DNA of 64,000 nt from Cryptomeria japonica (taxonomy: Eukaryota; Streptophyta; Pinopsida; Cupressales; Cupressaceae): contig NC_081406.1 in NCBI RefSeq assembly GCF_030272615.1, positions 169,721,861 to 169,785,860 of the forward strand, written 5' to 3'. Below are positions 33,925 through 46,032 of the stretch, one piece after another. The position numbers were made by a program, and so were the translations under genes. Below the pieces are notes generated by a model. It did no database searches. It was not told the DNA's origin and worked only from the letters and a program-made list of their open reading frames with translations. Each line of letters starts with the position of its first letter. Position 1 is the stretch's first letter.

Positions 33925-34289
33925 TGTTAGAGTAATCAAGTCTTTACTTGATTAATTAAACGATATTTTTTTAATTAATTAAGTTCCCCTTTATCTCTTT
34001 TACACTTAACATAACATTAGGTGCATAATAATTAATTTTTTTTATTAATTATTATGTGCAAACATAGGGTTTTCCCTTTTAGGGTTTCTTAACCTATTAG
34101 AGGTTAATTATTTTCTTTGTATCATCATCACATTACACATTTTTGGTGAATATTGAGCTCTCATCTTTTTAGCATATTTCTGTATATTTGGTTTTTCATT
34201 ATTGCTTCCTTGCTTCTCCTTGTTACAAGTTTATTTCAGCTTGCAAAGATCATTTGGGCTCCTATGGTGTTAATTTCTCAACTCTCACA
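33925..34289 (+). repeat. Element E 5' LTR
   Basis: It is similar to 39628-39993. Two A/T-rich inverted repeats are present, TTGATTAATTAAA...TTTAATTAATTAAG (33948-33984) and GCATAATAATTAAT...ATTAATTATTATG (about 34022-34059). Confidence 0.92.
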
Positions 34290-34301
34290 TGGTACCATAG
34301 C
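34290..34301 (+). promoter_or_regulatory. Primer binding site of element E
   Basis: TGGTACCATAGC directly follows the LTR, a variant of the initiator-tRNA-Met complement TGGTATCAGAGC. Confidence 0.7.
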
Positions 34302-35398
34302 TTCAGATCTGCAACTACCTATTCTTGTTTTTAGTTTTTTGCATTGGAAGCAGATATGAGCTTTTTTAGAAGTTTTTTGTGCACCTAGGGATAGGCCTTT
34401 TTTCTAAGCACTTTGGGCCTAAACAGACCTTACCATCGTGCTCAGAAGGCCCAAAAACCCCTATGGTCATATAAAACTTGACCTTTTTTTAGTCCTGAGC
34501 CTCTGGGGTTTTTTTTTTCTTCAATACCAGGTCGTATGGCCCTGACACACAGTTCGAGAATTTTTTTTTCAAAAAATTGTCTTTTTACGACATGCAAGCC
34601 AAAGTTTTATTTTTTTCAAAAAAATTCTCAAAAATCAATTGGCAAAAGTGTTTTAACACAAAAATCATTGGGGGGGGGGGGGGGGGGGGGGGGAGGGTGT
34701 TTGGGGCTCCCTGAAGGCTTGACATTTTGGCCACCGAACTTGCAGGCCCCACCAGACCTGTTAGCACGGGACCCGCCGGCCCTCACTGACCCCTATTCCT
34801 CGTCTGTCAGCTGCCTTCCCGCCCATCGACAGTTCCCGCCTGCCGACAGTTCCGCCCACTGGCAGCTCTACCCGTTGACCGCCACAGTTCCGCTCACCAG
34901 CCACCACTACTCTCCTCCGCTGCTCCACCACCGAAGCGCTACCTCCACCCGGACCAGCCACCAGACCGCCTTTGTCTTGCCTTTTTAGTGGGGGTTGTCT
35001 TTTTATTCATAACTTGAGCATACGAAGTCATTTTTTCAAAAACGAATAGACGTCGAAAAGCTGGTTTTGAGCTGGACTTCGTGGTATTGGAATTTTTTTC
35101 CAATTTTTCTGTTTGACTCTACTTTTTTCTAGTAAAAGTGGGGTCTCTTTTCTACACTTCTGGGGCCATAAAATGGGCAAACAGACTCTATTTTTTTGCT
35201 TATGCACTACTTCCTTCTCAACAGTATGTACTAGGGTTTGGATTTATCTCTTGTGGGGGGGTTTTCTCACTTTCTGTCATTTATATCAGAAATCTAGAAC
35301 ACCAAACTCTCAAAACAAACAAACCTTTAAGCATCTTTTGTCTATTCTAAAAGATCACATAATAAAAAAACCACAAGCAGGTGTAGGTGCAGAGTTTC
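34302..35398 (+). other. Leader of element E with poly-G run and G+C-rich island
   Basis: A run of G interrupted by one A fills about 34671-34697. It is followed to about 34985 by a markedly G+C-rich island with repeated CGACAGTTCC-like phrases and CCACC motifs, then by A/T-rich DNA again. Frames across the island lack domains and are probably fortuitous. Confidence 0.7.
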
Positions 35399-38300
35399 AT
35401 GGCAGATCCTTCAATTGAGTTGTTGACATCACACAACTATCACACCTAGAAGTCTCACATCATGAGACTTCTCCAGGAATGAGGGTTTTGGTCTTATTTG
35501 GATGAGGTTCAATCTCTATTGCAACGTCCTTATGAGCTTCTTCAACATAGAAAAAAGATGCATGAGGCCATGGGTTTGCTCTCTTTACATGTTTCTGATC
35601 TGTTTCACCTTGATGAGTTTCTCACTCCTTGTGCTATGTGGTTTAAGTTTGAGTCTCTCTTCGAGAGGGTTAATGAGATCCAGGCGTCACAGATTGAGGT
35701 AGAGTTGGTTTCCTTGTCACTTGATTCCTTTCCCACCATTGAGGATTTTTTGAACAAATTCAAGACTACCAGATCTGTTCTCCAGGGGTGTGGAAAGATC
35801 AAGCTAGACACAGAGTGCATTCACTTGATCCTTTCGAAGCTTCGGGGTCATTTTCAATTTTTTGCCTCTGCTTTCTACTCCACCATGGATGGCTTGGGTT
35901 CTCGTTTCACCATGCCTACCTTTGATGTGTTTTGTGAGTGTTTGTCTCATGAGAAGTCTCACCTTTCTCAGCTGGACATGCTCTCAAGGTCCAAGAACAA
36001 AGCATTAGTTGCTCAGTCCTCTAAGGAGAAGAAAAAGTAGAAACCGAAGCTAAAGAAGAATTCTGTAGGAAGTGAGCATTCCTCCAAGCCACCTCCTAAG
36101 TCTGATTCTAAACCACCATTTCCTCTGAAACATGGGAAATATTCACAGTCTAGTGAGTCTTCCTCCAAGATAAGAAGAAGTCAGGAGATACTTGCAGTTT
36201 TTTGTGGTAAGGAAGGACGTCCAGTTTCCAAGTGTTGGAAATGATTAGAGGCTTTAGAGGAAGCCATGCAACAACATCACATCTCCTCCCCTCAGGCATC
36301 TTCTCATTCTATAGGGAAAGGTCATGGTCTCACTACTTGAGCTTCGACCTATGGGTCCACTTGGATTTTAGATTTTGGCGCTTCTCACCATATGACTCAC
36401 ACTCAACAGTTGGTTACTTTTGTTGCCTCTTGTGGTACTTCACATATTAGAGTGGGTGACTCATTTCAACTTTCAGTCTTGGGTTTAGGTTTTGTCTGTT
36501 TGGATGGGGGTACTCTGCAGGATGTTCTGGTTGTCCTCGACATCTCAACGAACCTCCTTTCCATTTATCATATTTGCCATTCTGGCTCTAGTAAGATAGT
36601 TGAGTTCTCACCACATGATGTGGTTATTTGAGACCTCCATGACCTTGATTTGGTTGTGGCTACTAGGAGTGTTGATACTGCATCTCATCTTTACAAACTT
36701 GATGGATTTGAGCCCTCTGTGGGTGCAGGTTCACCTCTTATAGCACATGCAGATTCAATGAGTAAGCTTTGGCATGAGCGCTTGGGCCATGTCAATTATA
36801 GATATCTTCAGTAGATGAGTACATAGGCACTTGTTATTGGGCTCCCAAAGATTTCCTACACTAATGGTGTTTGTCATGGTTGTGTGCTTGGCAAGCATCA
36901 CAGGGATCCCTTTCTAAAGGGAAGAGCCCCTCGTGCTTTGGCACCTTTGGAGTTGATTCACAGTGACCTCATATCATTCCCTACTCCTCCTTTTTCTACG
37001 GCCAAGTACGTACTCACTTTTATTGATGACTTCTCCAGATGCACATGGGTGTACTTTCTTAAGTACAAGTTTGATGTCTTTGATTCATTTCCAATCTTCA
37101 AGACATTTGTAGAGAAGCAGTCTGGTTTTTCTATTTGGTAGATACATACAGATAATGGGGGGGAGTATGTGAATCAGAATTTCAGATATTTTTGCACTGA
37201 GCATGGTTTGCAGCATCAATTTACTATTCCCTACACCCCTCAGCAGAATGGTGTCCTTGAGCGAAAGAAAAAAACTTTACGAGAGATGAAAAATTATATG
37301 ATTCAATCCAGGTCAATGGATTCATCTTTTTGGGCTGAGGTAGTCAATTGTGTCAACTACATTCAGAATCGGGTGCCTCACAAGGTGATTCAACACATGA
37401 CTCCTGAGGAGGCTTGGTCTCATGACAAGCCTGATGTTTCTTTTTTCTGAGTATTTGGTAGTGAGGCATGGGCATTTATTCTTGACACTTAGAGAAAAGC
37501 AATGGAGCAAAAGAGCCAAACCCTCATTTTTATTGGCTACTGTGAGGATGTTAAGGCGTACAGGTTGTTTGATCCTGATTCCAGAGAGGTCTAGTTTTGA
37601 CGAGAAGTTCAGTTTGATGAGCGCCTTCCCACAGTGGATACCCTTTCTCCAGTGTCTACTCCTCTACCTAATCCTCCCACTGCATCTCTTTAGGATTATT
37701 TTGAGGATGATTCTGATGATGCTACTGATGATCCACCATCCCCACCTCCATTTGTTCCACCTCAGATGCCCAAGTGGGTTTGCTTCACTGTTGAGGCGAC
37801 AAGATCTATGGCCGGTGATCCTTCACATACTCGTTGCACCCATTCTCATACTATGGGTTCTAGTCTTTTGAGTCATGCCATTTCAGATGATCCTCAGAAG
37901 TTTTCAAAGGCTACAAGGCACCCTGAGCGGGATTGTGCTATGGAGGAGGAGTATTCTTCTTTGATGAGGAATCATACTTGGGATCTTTTTCCTCTTCCTA
38001 AGGGCAGAAAGATGGTTCGGTGCCACTGGTTGTATCACACTAAGTATGTTGTTGATGGTTCGATTGATAATTACAAATCATGTCTTGTTGTGAAGGGTTT
38101 TTCACAGGTTGAGGGTATTTATTACTCTGAGACATTTGCCCCTATTGCCAAGATGAACTCTATTCGCTTTGTACTATCTCTTGCAACTTCTAGGGGATGG
38201 CCCATTTTTCAAATGGATGTGAAGAGTGCCTTCTTGCATGGAGACCTACAAGAGGAAATCTATATGGAGCAACCTCAAGGATTTGTGCACGACAGTTCTT

Positions 38301-39416
38301 TGGTTTGTAGACTTCGACGTTCATTGTATAGTCTCAAACAAGCCCCTCGGCCTTGGTATGAGAAGATGGACTCTTTCTTGCTCTCCACTGGTTTCACCCG
38401 CAATCATTCCAATCACATAGTGTACATTCAGCTTCTTGAGGGTGATTCTTGTGCTATATGTTGATGATCTCCTCATCATAGGTAGCTCATCCTCTATGAT
38501 TCAACATATTCAACGAGCTTTGATGGACTAGTTTGAGATGAGAGATCTCAGTCTTCTACACTATTTTCTTGGTCTTCAGGTGATTTAGTCTTTTGATGGG
38601 ATATACATTTCCCAGCATAAGTATGCTCTTGACATGCTTCAACACTTTGGCATGCTTGATTTCAAGCTTGCTCCCACTCCTTTTCAATTAGGGGTTGTTT
38701 TGATTACTACTTTCTCCACTCCTTTAGTAGATTCTACACTTTACAGGCAGTTGGTTGGCAGTTTGTTGTACCTAATGCACACTCATCCTGATCTTTCCTT
38801 TGCAGTTGGCCTTGTCTCTTGATTATCCCATGATCCTCATGACATTCATTGGGAAGCTTCCAAACGTATTTTGCAGTACGTTCGGGGCACTATTTATCAT
38901 GGCATTCACTACACATCAGGGGAACCTCACATTGTTGGCTACACTGACTCAGATTGGATTGGTGATGTCACTTATCGGAAGTCTACTTCTGGCTTTATTT
39001 TTTATCTTGACTCTGATGCTATCACATGGTCTTGCAAGAAGAAGACTGCCCATGTATTATCATCTATAGAGGTTGAGTATCGAGTTGTTGTACTTGCTAG
39101 TCAAGAGATCTTATGGCTTCGAGAGTTGATGACTGAGTTTGGTTTTCCTCCTGATAGTCCCACTATTCTTTGGTGTGACAATTAGAGTGTTATTCATATT
39201 TCTCGCAACCTAGTAGAGCATCAGTGGATGAAGCACATTGATCTTCACATGTATTTCATCCGCCAGTTGATTCAAGATGGTTCTCTCATTCTGGAGTACA
39301 TTCCCACTGCCGAGCAGGTTGCAGACATCTTCACGAAACCTTTTGCATGGCCGCACTATCTTGAGTTGCCCTCTATGCTTGGGGTGAAGGAAGTTGTCCT
39401 TGGGGGGTCTTTATGA
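35399..39416 (+). pseudogene. Element E Copia gag-pol polyprotein
   Basis: The frame starts at ATG 35399 and stays in one phase to about 38430, then shifts by one base and runs to 39416. Gag includes FLNKFKTTRSVLQGCGKIKL and a damaged knuckle FCGKEGRPVSKCW. Protease shows STWILDFGASHHMTH (normally D-S-G). Integrase has the zinc site LWHERLGHVNY with CHGCVLGKHHRDPF, then HSDL, THTDNGGEYVNQ-type DNGGE and TPQQNGVLERKKKT, which are the catalytic Asp, Asp and Glu. RT has SFLHGDLQEEIYMEQPQGF, SLYSLKQAPRPWYEKMD and LYVDDLLIIGS at 38457. RNase H includes GYTDSDWIGDVTYRKSTSG and VADIFTKPF. More than a dozen in-frame stops make it inactive. Confidence 0.93.
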
Positions 39417-39627
39417 GGCCTTCCTTCCTTCTTATTTCTTTCAGCATGTTCTTTTATCTCTTTTTGGAGATGAGTTTTTTCCACTGGGTTTTCTCTTTTT
39501 TCTCCGTTTCATAAAGATTTCATTGTATTTGGGTACCTGATCAAGCCTTGTTGTTGGGACCCATCTTTCTTGCTTTTAGTAGTTGTTCTAGGTTTTAGCT
39601 TCTCCCTAAGTATAGCTTAAGGAGGGG

Positions 39628-39993
39628 TGTTAGAGTAATCAGGTCTTTACTTGATTAATTAAATGATATTTGTTTAATTAATTAAGTTTCCCTTTATCTC
39701 TTTTACACTTAAGCTAACATTAGGTGCATAATAATTAATTCTTTTATTAATTATTATGTGTAAACCTAGGGTTTTCCCTTTAAGGGTTGCTTGACCTATT
39801 AGAGGTTAATTCTTTTCTTTGTATCATCATCACATTATAAATTTTTGGTGAATATTGAGCTCTCATCTTTTTGAGCATATTTTTGTGTATTTGGTTTTCC
39901 ATTATTGCTTCCTTGCGTCTCCTCGTAATAGGTCTATTTCATCTTGTAGAGATCATTTGGGCTCTTGTGGTGTTGTATTTCTCAACTCTCACA
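39628..39993 (+). repeat. Element E 3' LTR
   Basis: It is preceded by the purine tract AAGGAGGGG (39619-39627) and ends at the ATTAA duplication. Confidence 0.92.
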
Positions 39994-39998
39994 ATTAA
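39994..39998. repeat. Target-site duplication of element E, right copy
   Basis: ATTAA, matching 33920-33924. Confidence 0.9.
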
Positions 39999-40192
39999 GT
40001 CTACATAAGAAGGAGTGTATAGATATGGTTGGTAAGCTCACACCAGCAGAGTTAAATGAGAAAGAGTCATTTGCCCATATGCTACATGGACTTGTATCTA
40101 TTTTCGACACTTTCAAATCTAGTTGGGATACTTATATGGAGATTTTGGAGAAGGCCTATCCAGAAATTTTTAAATATATTCAACTTCGATAA
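39999..40192 (+). pseudogene. ORF2 of complex D unit 1, C-terminal part
   Basis: Sixty-five codons continue the ORF2 frame beyond element E and end at TAA 40192. The residues are amphipathic, with KKECIDMVGKLTPAELNEKE and SFAHMLHGLVSIFDTFKSSW, closing the C-terminal helical region. The matching end of ORF2 in element F reads KKYKSIFDQLPPLDGN. Multiple purine tracts and the LTR follow. Confidence 0.8.
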
Positions 40193-40282
40193 GGTATTTT
40201 TGGGATATTCATTCTACAATATTTTTCATTCTTTGTCTCAGTTTTTGGTATTCTGTTTTGAATTTTTGATAGCATTGATGTC

Positions 40283-40462
40283 AAAGGGGGAGAGATATTG
40301 ATGTGAAAAGGAAAAAGAGGGAGTTGTATACATTAGGGGGAGTATAGGTGGAAAATATTCAGGATATTCATCTCAAGGGGAGTAGGTTCAGGATGGAACC
40401 AGTAATTGGAAACTATGATCATTTTTCACATGAGTGTTGCCATCAATGCCAAAGGGGGAGAT
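40283..40462 (+). promoter_or_regulatory. Multiple polypurine tracts of complex D
   Basis: AAAGGGGGAGAG (40283), AGGGGGAG (40335), AAGGGGAG (40375) and AAAGGGGGAGAT next to the LTR (40451-40462). Repeated purine tracts upstream of the 3' LTR are described for Sireviruses. Confidence 0.8.
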
Positions 40463-41388
40463 TGTTGGCAATTGAAACTGAATTGGTTGGTTTCAATATG
40501 TTGTCATTGATGGCAACATGACAACTTGTTTTGGCTTCATATTTTAGTTTAGTTGTGTACCAAGAGGCACTCCACAGACACTTCACTGGCACCGGCACAA
40601 GCAGGATGGGAGGAATTCTTTGGTTACTGGCAATTCAAGACGACATGGTTTAGAATCAGGTTATCGATATTGGAGGCTGACTTCATTTGTAGATCTAACA
40701 TTGACAATTGTTTTTGATATTCATGTATTTATGTTATCTAGCCGACATGTATATTCACATTGTAATTATCTTTGTAAGCCGACATAAGGAATGATGAATT
40801 GTAAAGGGTATATAGGTCAGTTGGTTAGATCATTTTGATATATGTATTCAGAAGAAAATAATGAAGGAGATGCAAAATAGATGAGAGAGATTATGTATGT
40901 GAGGATATTCTTGTAAAGGGTTATTCTGGTATAGGGTTAAGGGTTTCAGACCGGAACAGATAGAGCTTAACCAGAATTATATTCAGGCATAGAAGATGTT
41001 ATCTTTGTAGTTCAATCATTTCTCCAAATTGTAGTCTAGATTTGTATGTAGTCAGTGAGGCTCCTTTTGTGATTGAGTAGCGTGCTCTAGGCTTAAGCCT
41101 TCCTGCAAGTGCAAGCCCCTATATTTTGTAATATCTCTTCATATGGCCAGTGGATTGATATTGTGGGTCACAAATCCCACCATGGTTTTTCCTGTTTGAG
41201 GTTTTCCACATATAATTATGTGTGTTATGGTATTCATTTATGTGATTGGCTTATTGGTTGCTTTACTTCTTTCAATTCTATATGTGTTGATATACCGGTT
41301 GGTGTATGCATGTTTTAATAAGGTTAAAATTGATCATTCTAGTAGAACACTGATTCACCCCCCCTCTCAATGTTCTTGGATTCCAACA
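40463..41388 (+). repeat. Complex D second (middle) LTR
   Basis: A complete 926-base copy with TG start and CA end, shared by the two units. Confidence 0.92.
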
Positions 41389-41390
41389 AT

Positions 41391-41402
41391 TGGTATCAGA
41401 GC
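41391..41402 (+). promoter_or_regulatory. Primer binding site, complex D unit 2
   Basis: TGGTATCAGAGC, a perfect initiator-tRNA-Met complement, two bases after the LTR. Confidence 0.9.
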
Positions 41403-41456
41403 CTTGTGCCTTAGAGGAAGTTTAATAGCTTGAGGGAGATCTTGAATCCTCAATCC

Positions 41457-42577
41457 ATGGATATGAGTTTGGAAAGACAACTTGCGGTAGCACTTGAAGA
41501 TTATGACATTGAAATGATGAAAAACTTGAAGTTACAAGATGAATTGAATTATTCTCAGGAATACATTCTTGTCCTACAAGAGAGGGTGTCATATGTTCAA
41601 CCTAGGAGGAAGGAACTTTTGCAAAATCAGGATGATGAAGATAAAGATGCACTTAAGGAATAGTGTCAAAACCTTAGTCAGGAGAACATGGTCATGAGAA
41701 ATAAAATGCAATCTATAACCATGAAAATGTATAAGGAGATTGAAGACCTGAAGAAAAGTAATAAAATATTGTTGTATCTCTAAAGAACAAATTTGAAGAA
41801 TGTGGTAGGTTGGTTCATGAGAATGATATGTTGAGAACTAATTTAGTATAATCACAGAGTAATGAACAAGATCTTGAGAGACAAATGATAATTCTGAGAG
41901 ATGATCTGACTATTGCAAGTGAGCATAAAGAAAAATTCAAGTTTAGTTCAGCACATCTAGAAGAGTTATTGAAGAGACAAAGGCAAAGTGGAGATTCCAG
42001 TGGACTTGGATTTGAACAAGGATAGAGTTCTGGTGCTGCAAATGAAGATCAAAACCATAAGGCGCCGATAAGGCAGTTTAATGCTTATAAATTTAGTGGT
42101 AGTTTCTTTGTTTGTAATAAATTTGGTCACATGGCTAGGTAATGTAGAAATAGAGAAAATCAGAACCCTAACTATGCTCCCGGTTAATGTTCTAAATGTA
42201 ATAAGTACGGACATAAGACATAAGATTGCAGAATGAATGTTAAATGTTATGCATGTGGAAAATTTAGACATATGGCTAACCAGTTCAGGTCTAGCAATTA
42301 TACAAGTTTTAAAAAAGCAATTCAAAAGAACAATGTTACATGTTATGCATGTAATGAGGTTGGACATATTGCTAAATTATGTAGAAGTGGACATCCATTG
42401 GTTGGTAATGAAGGATCAAATGAGAAAGGGAAAGAAAAGGTTAACGAAACCTGCCAAGATCATACCTAGAGATGGTTCAGGAAGTCAGAATATCAATGTG
42501 CAGATGGGAATGCTTTGGTTACTCAACCAACAGAGGAGGTTGCTCTTGCATCGACAGGAAGCTCAATCGATAACTAA
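41457..42577 (+). pseudogene. Complex D unit 2 gag
   Basis: It is collinear with the unit 1 gag: an N-terminal coiled coil (LQDELNYSQEYILVLQERVS), then knuckles FVCNKFGHMA, KCNKYGHKT, CYACGKFRHMANQF and the intact CYACNEVGHIAKLC. Stops fall near 41661 and 41850, and a small deletion near 41760 shifts the frame. Some knuckles damaged in unit 1 are better kept here and the reverse, so the two copies decayed independently. Confidence 0.8.
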
Positions 42578-42666
42578 GGCAGATGCCTTAGGGGTAGGCA
42601 AAATTCATGATAATACTACTTAAGCCCCGAGAAAAGGTTTTGGAAGATGTTCTAGACATTTGAGAT

Positions 42667-43305
42667 GCTAAATCCAACTATTGTTGAGGTCAAGAACCAT
42701 CCCAGGCTGAATTTCAAATGATATCTACATGTTGCTACCGTAGATGATTCAATTGGCACTTTTTCCCTTGTTTCGGAAGGAGTCGTGTATGTTGAAGATG
42801 TAAGAGCCTACATTCACTTTCATATTGAAGATTTGGGAACGACTGATATCAAGAGCATGTACATGAATAAGTTAGTGGGAGATTCTGGAAAGATTAAACC
42901 TGAATACCAACATATTGTTGATCTAGGGTTTACCGACATTCTCGATATTCTGGAATTTAAAGTTAAAATTGTTAGGTATGTTTTGAGAAGAGTTCATTGA
43001 GAGTTTATCTAGTTGGATATACCATATAAGATTATGAAGGAGGTCATCAGGGCAATCACCAGTTTACCATAGGATGGATAACGTCCGTAGAAGAAAGTTT
43101 CAAATGATTAGTTTAAGAAGATTACCAATGTAACATCAAACAAACGGTCAATGAGAATTAGTACTATCATCGACATAGATATCAGATTCGGTATAATGTT
43201 CATTGGTTACAAGGTAACTCAATCAAACCGACTGATTACTATTTCTAGCTCTTGCATTTATGCAGCTTATAAATTGATGAGGGGGAATAAGAATTTAGAT
43301 CTATG
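42667..43305 (+). pseudogene. ORF2 of complex D unit 2, truncated
   Basis: Only the N-terminal quarter remains, including YVEDVRAYIHFHIEDLG, IVDLGFTDILDILEFKVKIV and RRVH. It keeps about 60 bases absent from unit 1. At 43305-43309 the sequence jumps from ORF2 (RNKNLDLCG) into the 3' end of an LTR, with TGGT shared by both sides. Everything from mid-ORF2 to the middle of the next LTR has been deleted. Confidence 0.8.
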
Positions 43306-43469
43306 TGGTATTCATTTATGTGATTGTCTTATTGGTTACTTTACTTCTTTCAATTCTATATGTGTTGATATACCGGTTGGTGTATGCATGATTTAATAAG
43401 GTTAAAATTGATCATTCTGGTAGAACACTTATTCACCCCTCCCCCTCCTAGTGTTCTTGGATTCCAACT
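43306..43469 (+). repeat. Complex D third LTR, 3' end only
   Basis: It matches the last 160 bases of the LTR (41226-41388). It ends CCAACT, one base from the expected CCAACA, and is followed by GTTTT. Confidence 0.88.
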
Positions 43470-43474
43470 GTTTT
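43470..43474. repeat. Target-site duplication of complex D, right copy
   Basis: GTTTT, identical to 28513-28517. Confidence 0.85.
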
Positions 43475-44351
43475 GGACTATAGGTTTCATAAATATAAGA
43501 GTGGTAATATTTGAATTATCATGTGAATTAAGGGAAGGTACTACAGTTGTACCAAATCATTACATGATTAAATAGAAGGAAACTATTATTTAATTCAATG
43601 AGAATGATTCAACAAATGAACCATATGTAATCATGTGGTATGGTTGCTCCTACTATTATCAACCATTAAGATCATAATAAGTTATAAGTAGTGAGTGTGA
43701 ATGTTACATATATTTAGAGAACCGAAACTAATATTTTGGTGACACGGCATCTAGAAAACCCTTATAAATATTTGATGGTTAAAAGTTAAGTCAAAGAAGT
43801 ACAATTATGGATCTTATCATTGTACAAGTCTACAATAATTAAAGGGTGGTATTTAGATTGAGTTATGGAAACCATTGCATCATAGAATTAGGTTGTGAAC
43901 CAGGATAATTACAGATTGAGTGATAAGCCTCGCCCCTATGTTGATAAAATGGTCCTTTTGGGAAATTCTATTGCAATGGAAATAGATAAATTACAAGCCT
44001 TAATGGCATTTTATAGTCCTTAGTCAATGCAATAATAGTATATGCTATGTAATTTTAGAATGGTATTTGTGTAATGGGGTAAAGGATGTTACAAGACTAT
44101 AAGATATATATTGAACCATTTGGTAGAGGAACCTCCACATTAGATAAACTTTGAGTGGTGGTGTTTTCTTGTGGGTTTCTGTAAACTAAGGTGATTTCAG
44201 GTTGGGTAATAAAGTTAGCCCCTAGATTGACAAAACAAACTTTGGGAAGTTCAAGTTGGCTTATGATAATTAAATGGGTTGAGTTGATTAGAGATTGATA
44301 TATCCTTATAAGTGCTATAGTACACATTACTAAATGGTAAGTTTAGTTATG
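43475..44351. other. Background DNA between complex D and element C
   Basis: No gene recognised. Two stretches resemble each other weakly, AAGCCTCGCCCCTATGTTGA (about 43927) and AAGTTAGCCCCTAGATTGAC (about 44211), which may be an old duplication. Confidence 0.45.
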
Positions 44352-44356
44352 GTTTC

Positions 44357-46016
44357 CGTAAAGGGGAAATTCTAATTTGGCAATTTGAAACATAGAAGGA
44401 GAAATCACCAAATCAATTTTCACTTTGAGGGGGATTCGCCTTTACATTCAAAAGAGGGAAGGAATCCACTAGATTCAATCACAAATCAGATAAGGACTTA
44501 ATACTAAGTGGATTGATTGACTATGATGTGTTTTTTCCTCTTTTGTAAGTTGAGATGTTGACTTAGGGTAAAGTGCCAAAATTGAAGAAAAAAATCGAGA
44601 AAATACTGAGCTACACATGCAGGATTCAATTGTGCACCTGGATTTGATAAATATAAGTTGATTCAGATCCGCCCTGTGAAAACTGCTAGAAATGGCAAGG
44701 ATCATAGCGTTGCCTCTTGGTCCTCCAAATTTTTTGTTTGTCGAAAAGGGTTTTTCCATCTCTACAAATAAAGCTTAATTCCAAAATAATAGATGCTCAC
44801 ATGTTTCATTCACACAGAAAGAAGGGGGGAAAGGTTGGGAATAGGGGCTTTCCTAAGTCAAACCCCGGTTGAGGAATCTACCTTGAATGAAATATTGTAA
44901 ATTCTTGAAATAAATAATGGAAAAGTATACCTTCAGATCTGCAATGAATGATGACAATTCTTTTCTTCTTAAATGCAATCACATATGTTGTATGAAATGA
45001 CATGAACATGACAAAACCCTAACATAGAAACATGCTTTCAAATGAATGATATAAAGTTTCTCCACAATAGTTTAATGATAATGATTAATGTAGACTTGAT
45101 GCATGCTTAAGAAGGCTTCACATAATCTGCACTTTTTCTTCACAAGAGGCTCCTTTCATTGATCGATTTGTTGGGGGTCCTCCTAATGAGGAAAGAAAAG
45201 GCTCTATGTATGAAACCCTAACATTGTTTTGGGTCATAGGCTGACCTAGAAATGATACAATTTCACAATCTCCTAGATTCAAACATTAAAATTCCACCAA
45301 ATCATGTTCCTGAAATTTGGGGAGAAAATGTAGAGACCAAGAGGCTGCCTCTTGGTCCAACCAAATTTTTCTCAAATTTTCAAGGAAGCAAGATATTATG
45401 ATTCTAAACTGAATTCTAGAAGAATGTGGAAATTTGAGATGTCTAGATATACAAAATCAAGCCTTGAGGTCTAAATAGGACATAATTAGGGTTTTCAATG
45501 AAATGATTAATTGAAAGAATAAAAAGGGGCACACTTAGGGTAAAGGGGCCAATTTTATGATGTGTGGAAAAAGAAGACTTGAGATTAAATTGATTAGTTA
45601 AATGCTTAAAGTGAATTTAAAATAATGCTCCCAATTATCCACTTATGTCTCTTGTGAGAGGGGAAGACCTCCTTACATGCTTTCCTAACGTCAATGTTAA
45701 TTTTCTGACATAGGCTGATACAAGGGAAGGTTTCCTATTCACATTTTTACATAGGGAAAAGGGCTTTAAATTGGGCCCCAATTAGAGAGGATCTGGGCAT
45801 AGCACCTTGGTCCTAATGAGGACCAAGGCACCACACCCTAGTCCTACCCTAAATTGGGTAGGGTAAGGGATCCCAACAAGGCACAAGGTGAAAATATGAA
45901 GTTTTTTGCATGGTGGAAGCATAAGTTGGTCCCGATCAAGCATGAGGATGAGGACATTAAGGCAAGGGCCTCAAATACGATTAAAATTGCAAAGGATGCA
46001 ATTTTAGGATGCTACA
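44357..46016 (-). repeat. Element C 3' LTR
   Basis: It matches 61263-62845 along its length with many substitutions and small gaps. The plus-strand first base is C where the other copy has T (CGTAAAGG against TGTAAAGG). It contains GGACCAAGGCACCA-type repeats near 45800-45840. Confidence 0.88.
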
Positions 46017-46032
46017 TTTAGCCCCTACTTTA
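46017..46032 (-). promoter_or_regulatory. Polypurine tract of element C
   Basis: Minus-strand TAAAGTAGGGGCTAAA directly precedes the 3' LTR start TGTAGCATCC. Confidence 0.8.

Larger units (their letters stand above)
33925..39993 (+). mobile_element. Element E: Ty1/Copia retrotransposon
   Basis: LTRs of 365 and 366 bases (33925-34289, 39628-39993) start TGTTAG and end TCACA and are flanked by perfect ATTAA duplications. Between them is a full Copia order, gag-protease-integrase-RT-RNase H, as a decayed polyprotein. It interrupts ORF2 of complex D in frame: removing it with one duplication lets the host frame continue from WLDSL to SLHKKE. Hand comparison shows roughly 8 percent LTR divergence, an older insertion than element A. 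Confidence 0.95.
28518..43469 (+). mobile_element. Complex D: tandem Sirevirus-like gag-ORF2 element (three LTRs)
   Basis: The order is LTR (28518-29436), primer site, gag, ORF2, LTR (40463-41388), primer site, gag, truncated ORF2, LTR end (43306-43469). The outer GTTTT duplications are identical, so the array entered as one insertion and later became a tandem, as unequal recombination between LTRs produces. The primer site TGGTATCAGAGC and tract AAAGGGGGAGAT are typical of Copia elements, and several extra purine tracts before the second LTR resemble Sireviruses. No protease, integrase or RT is present in either unit, apart from Copia element E, which is inserted in the first ORF2. Confidence 0.88.

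Noticed and set aside
34536-34988. 150-codon frame in the leader of element E
   Set aside because: It depends on the poly-G run and the G+C-rich island; composition is Pro/Ser/His-rich with no domain and no start context.
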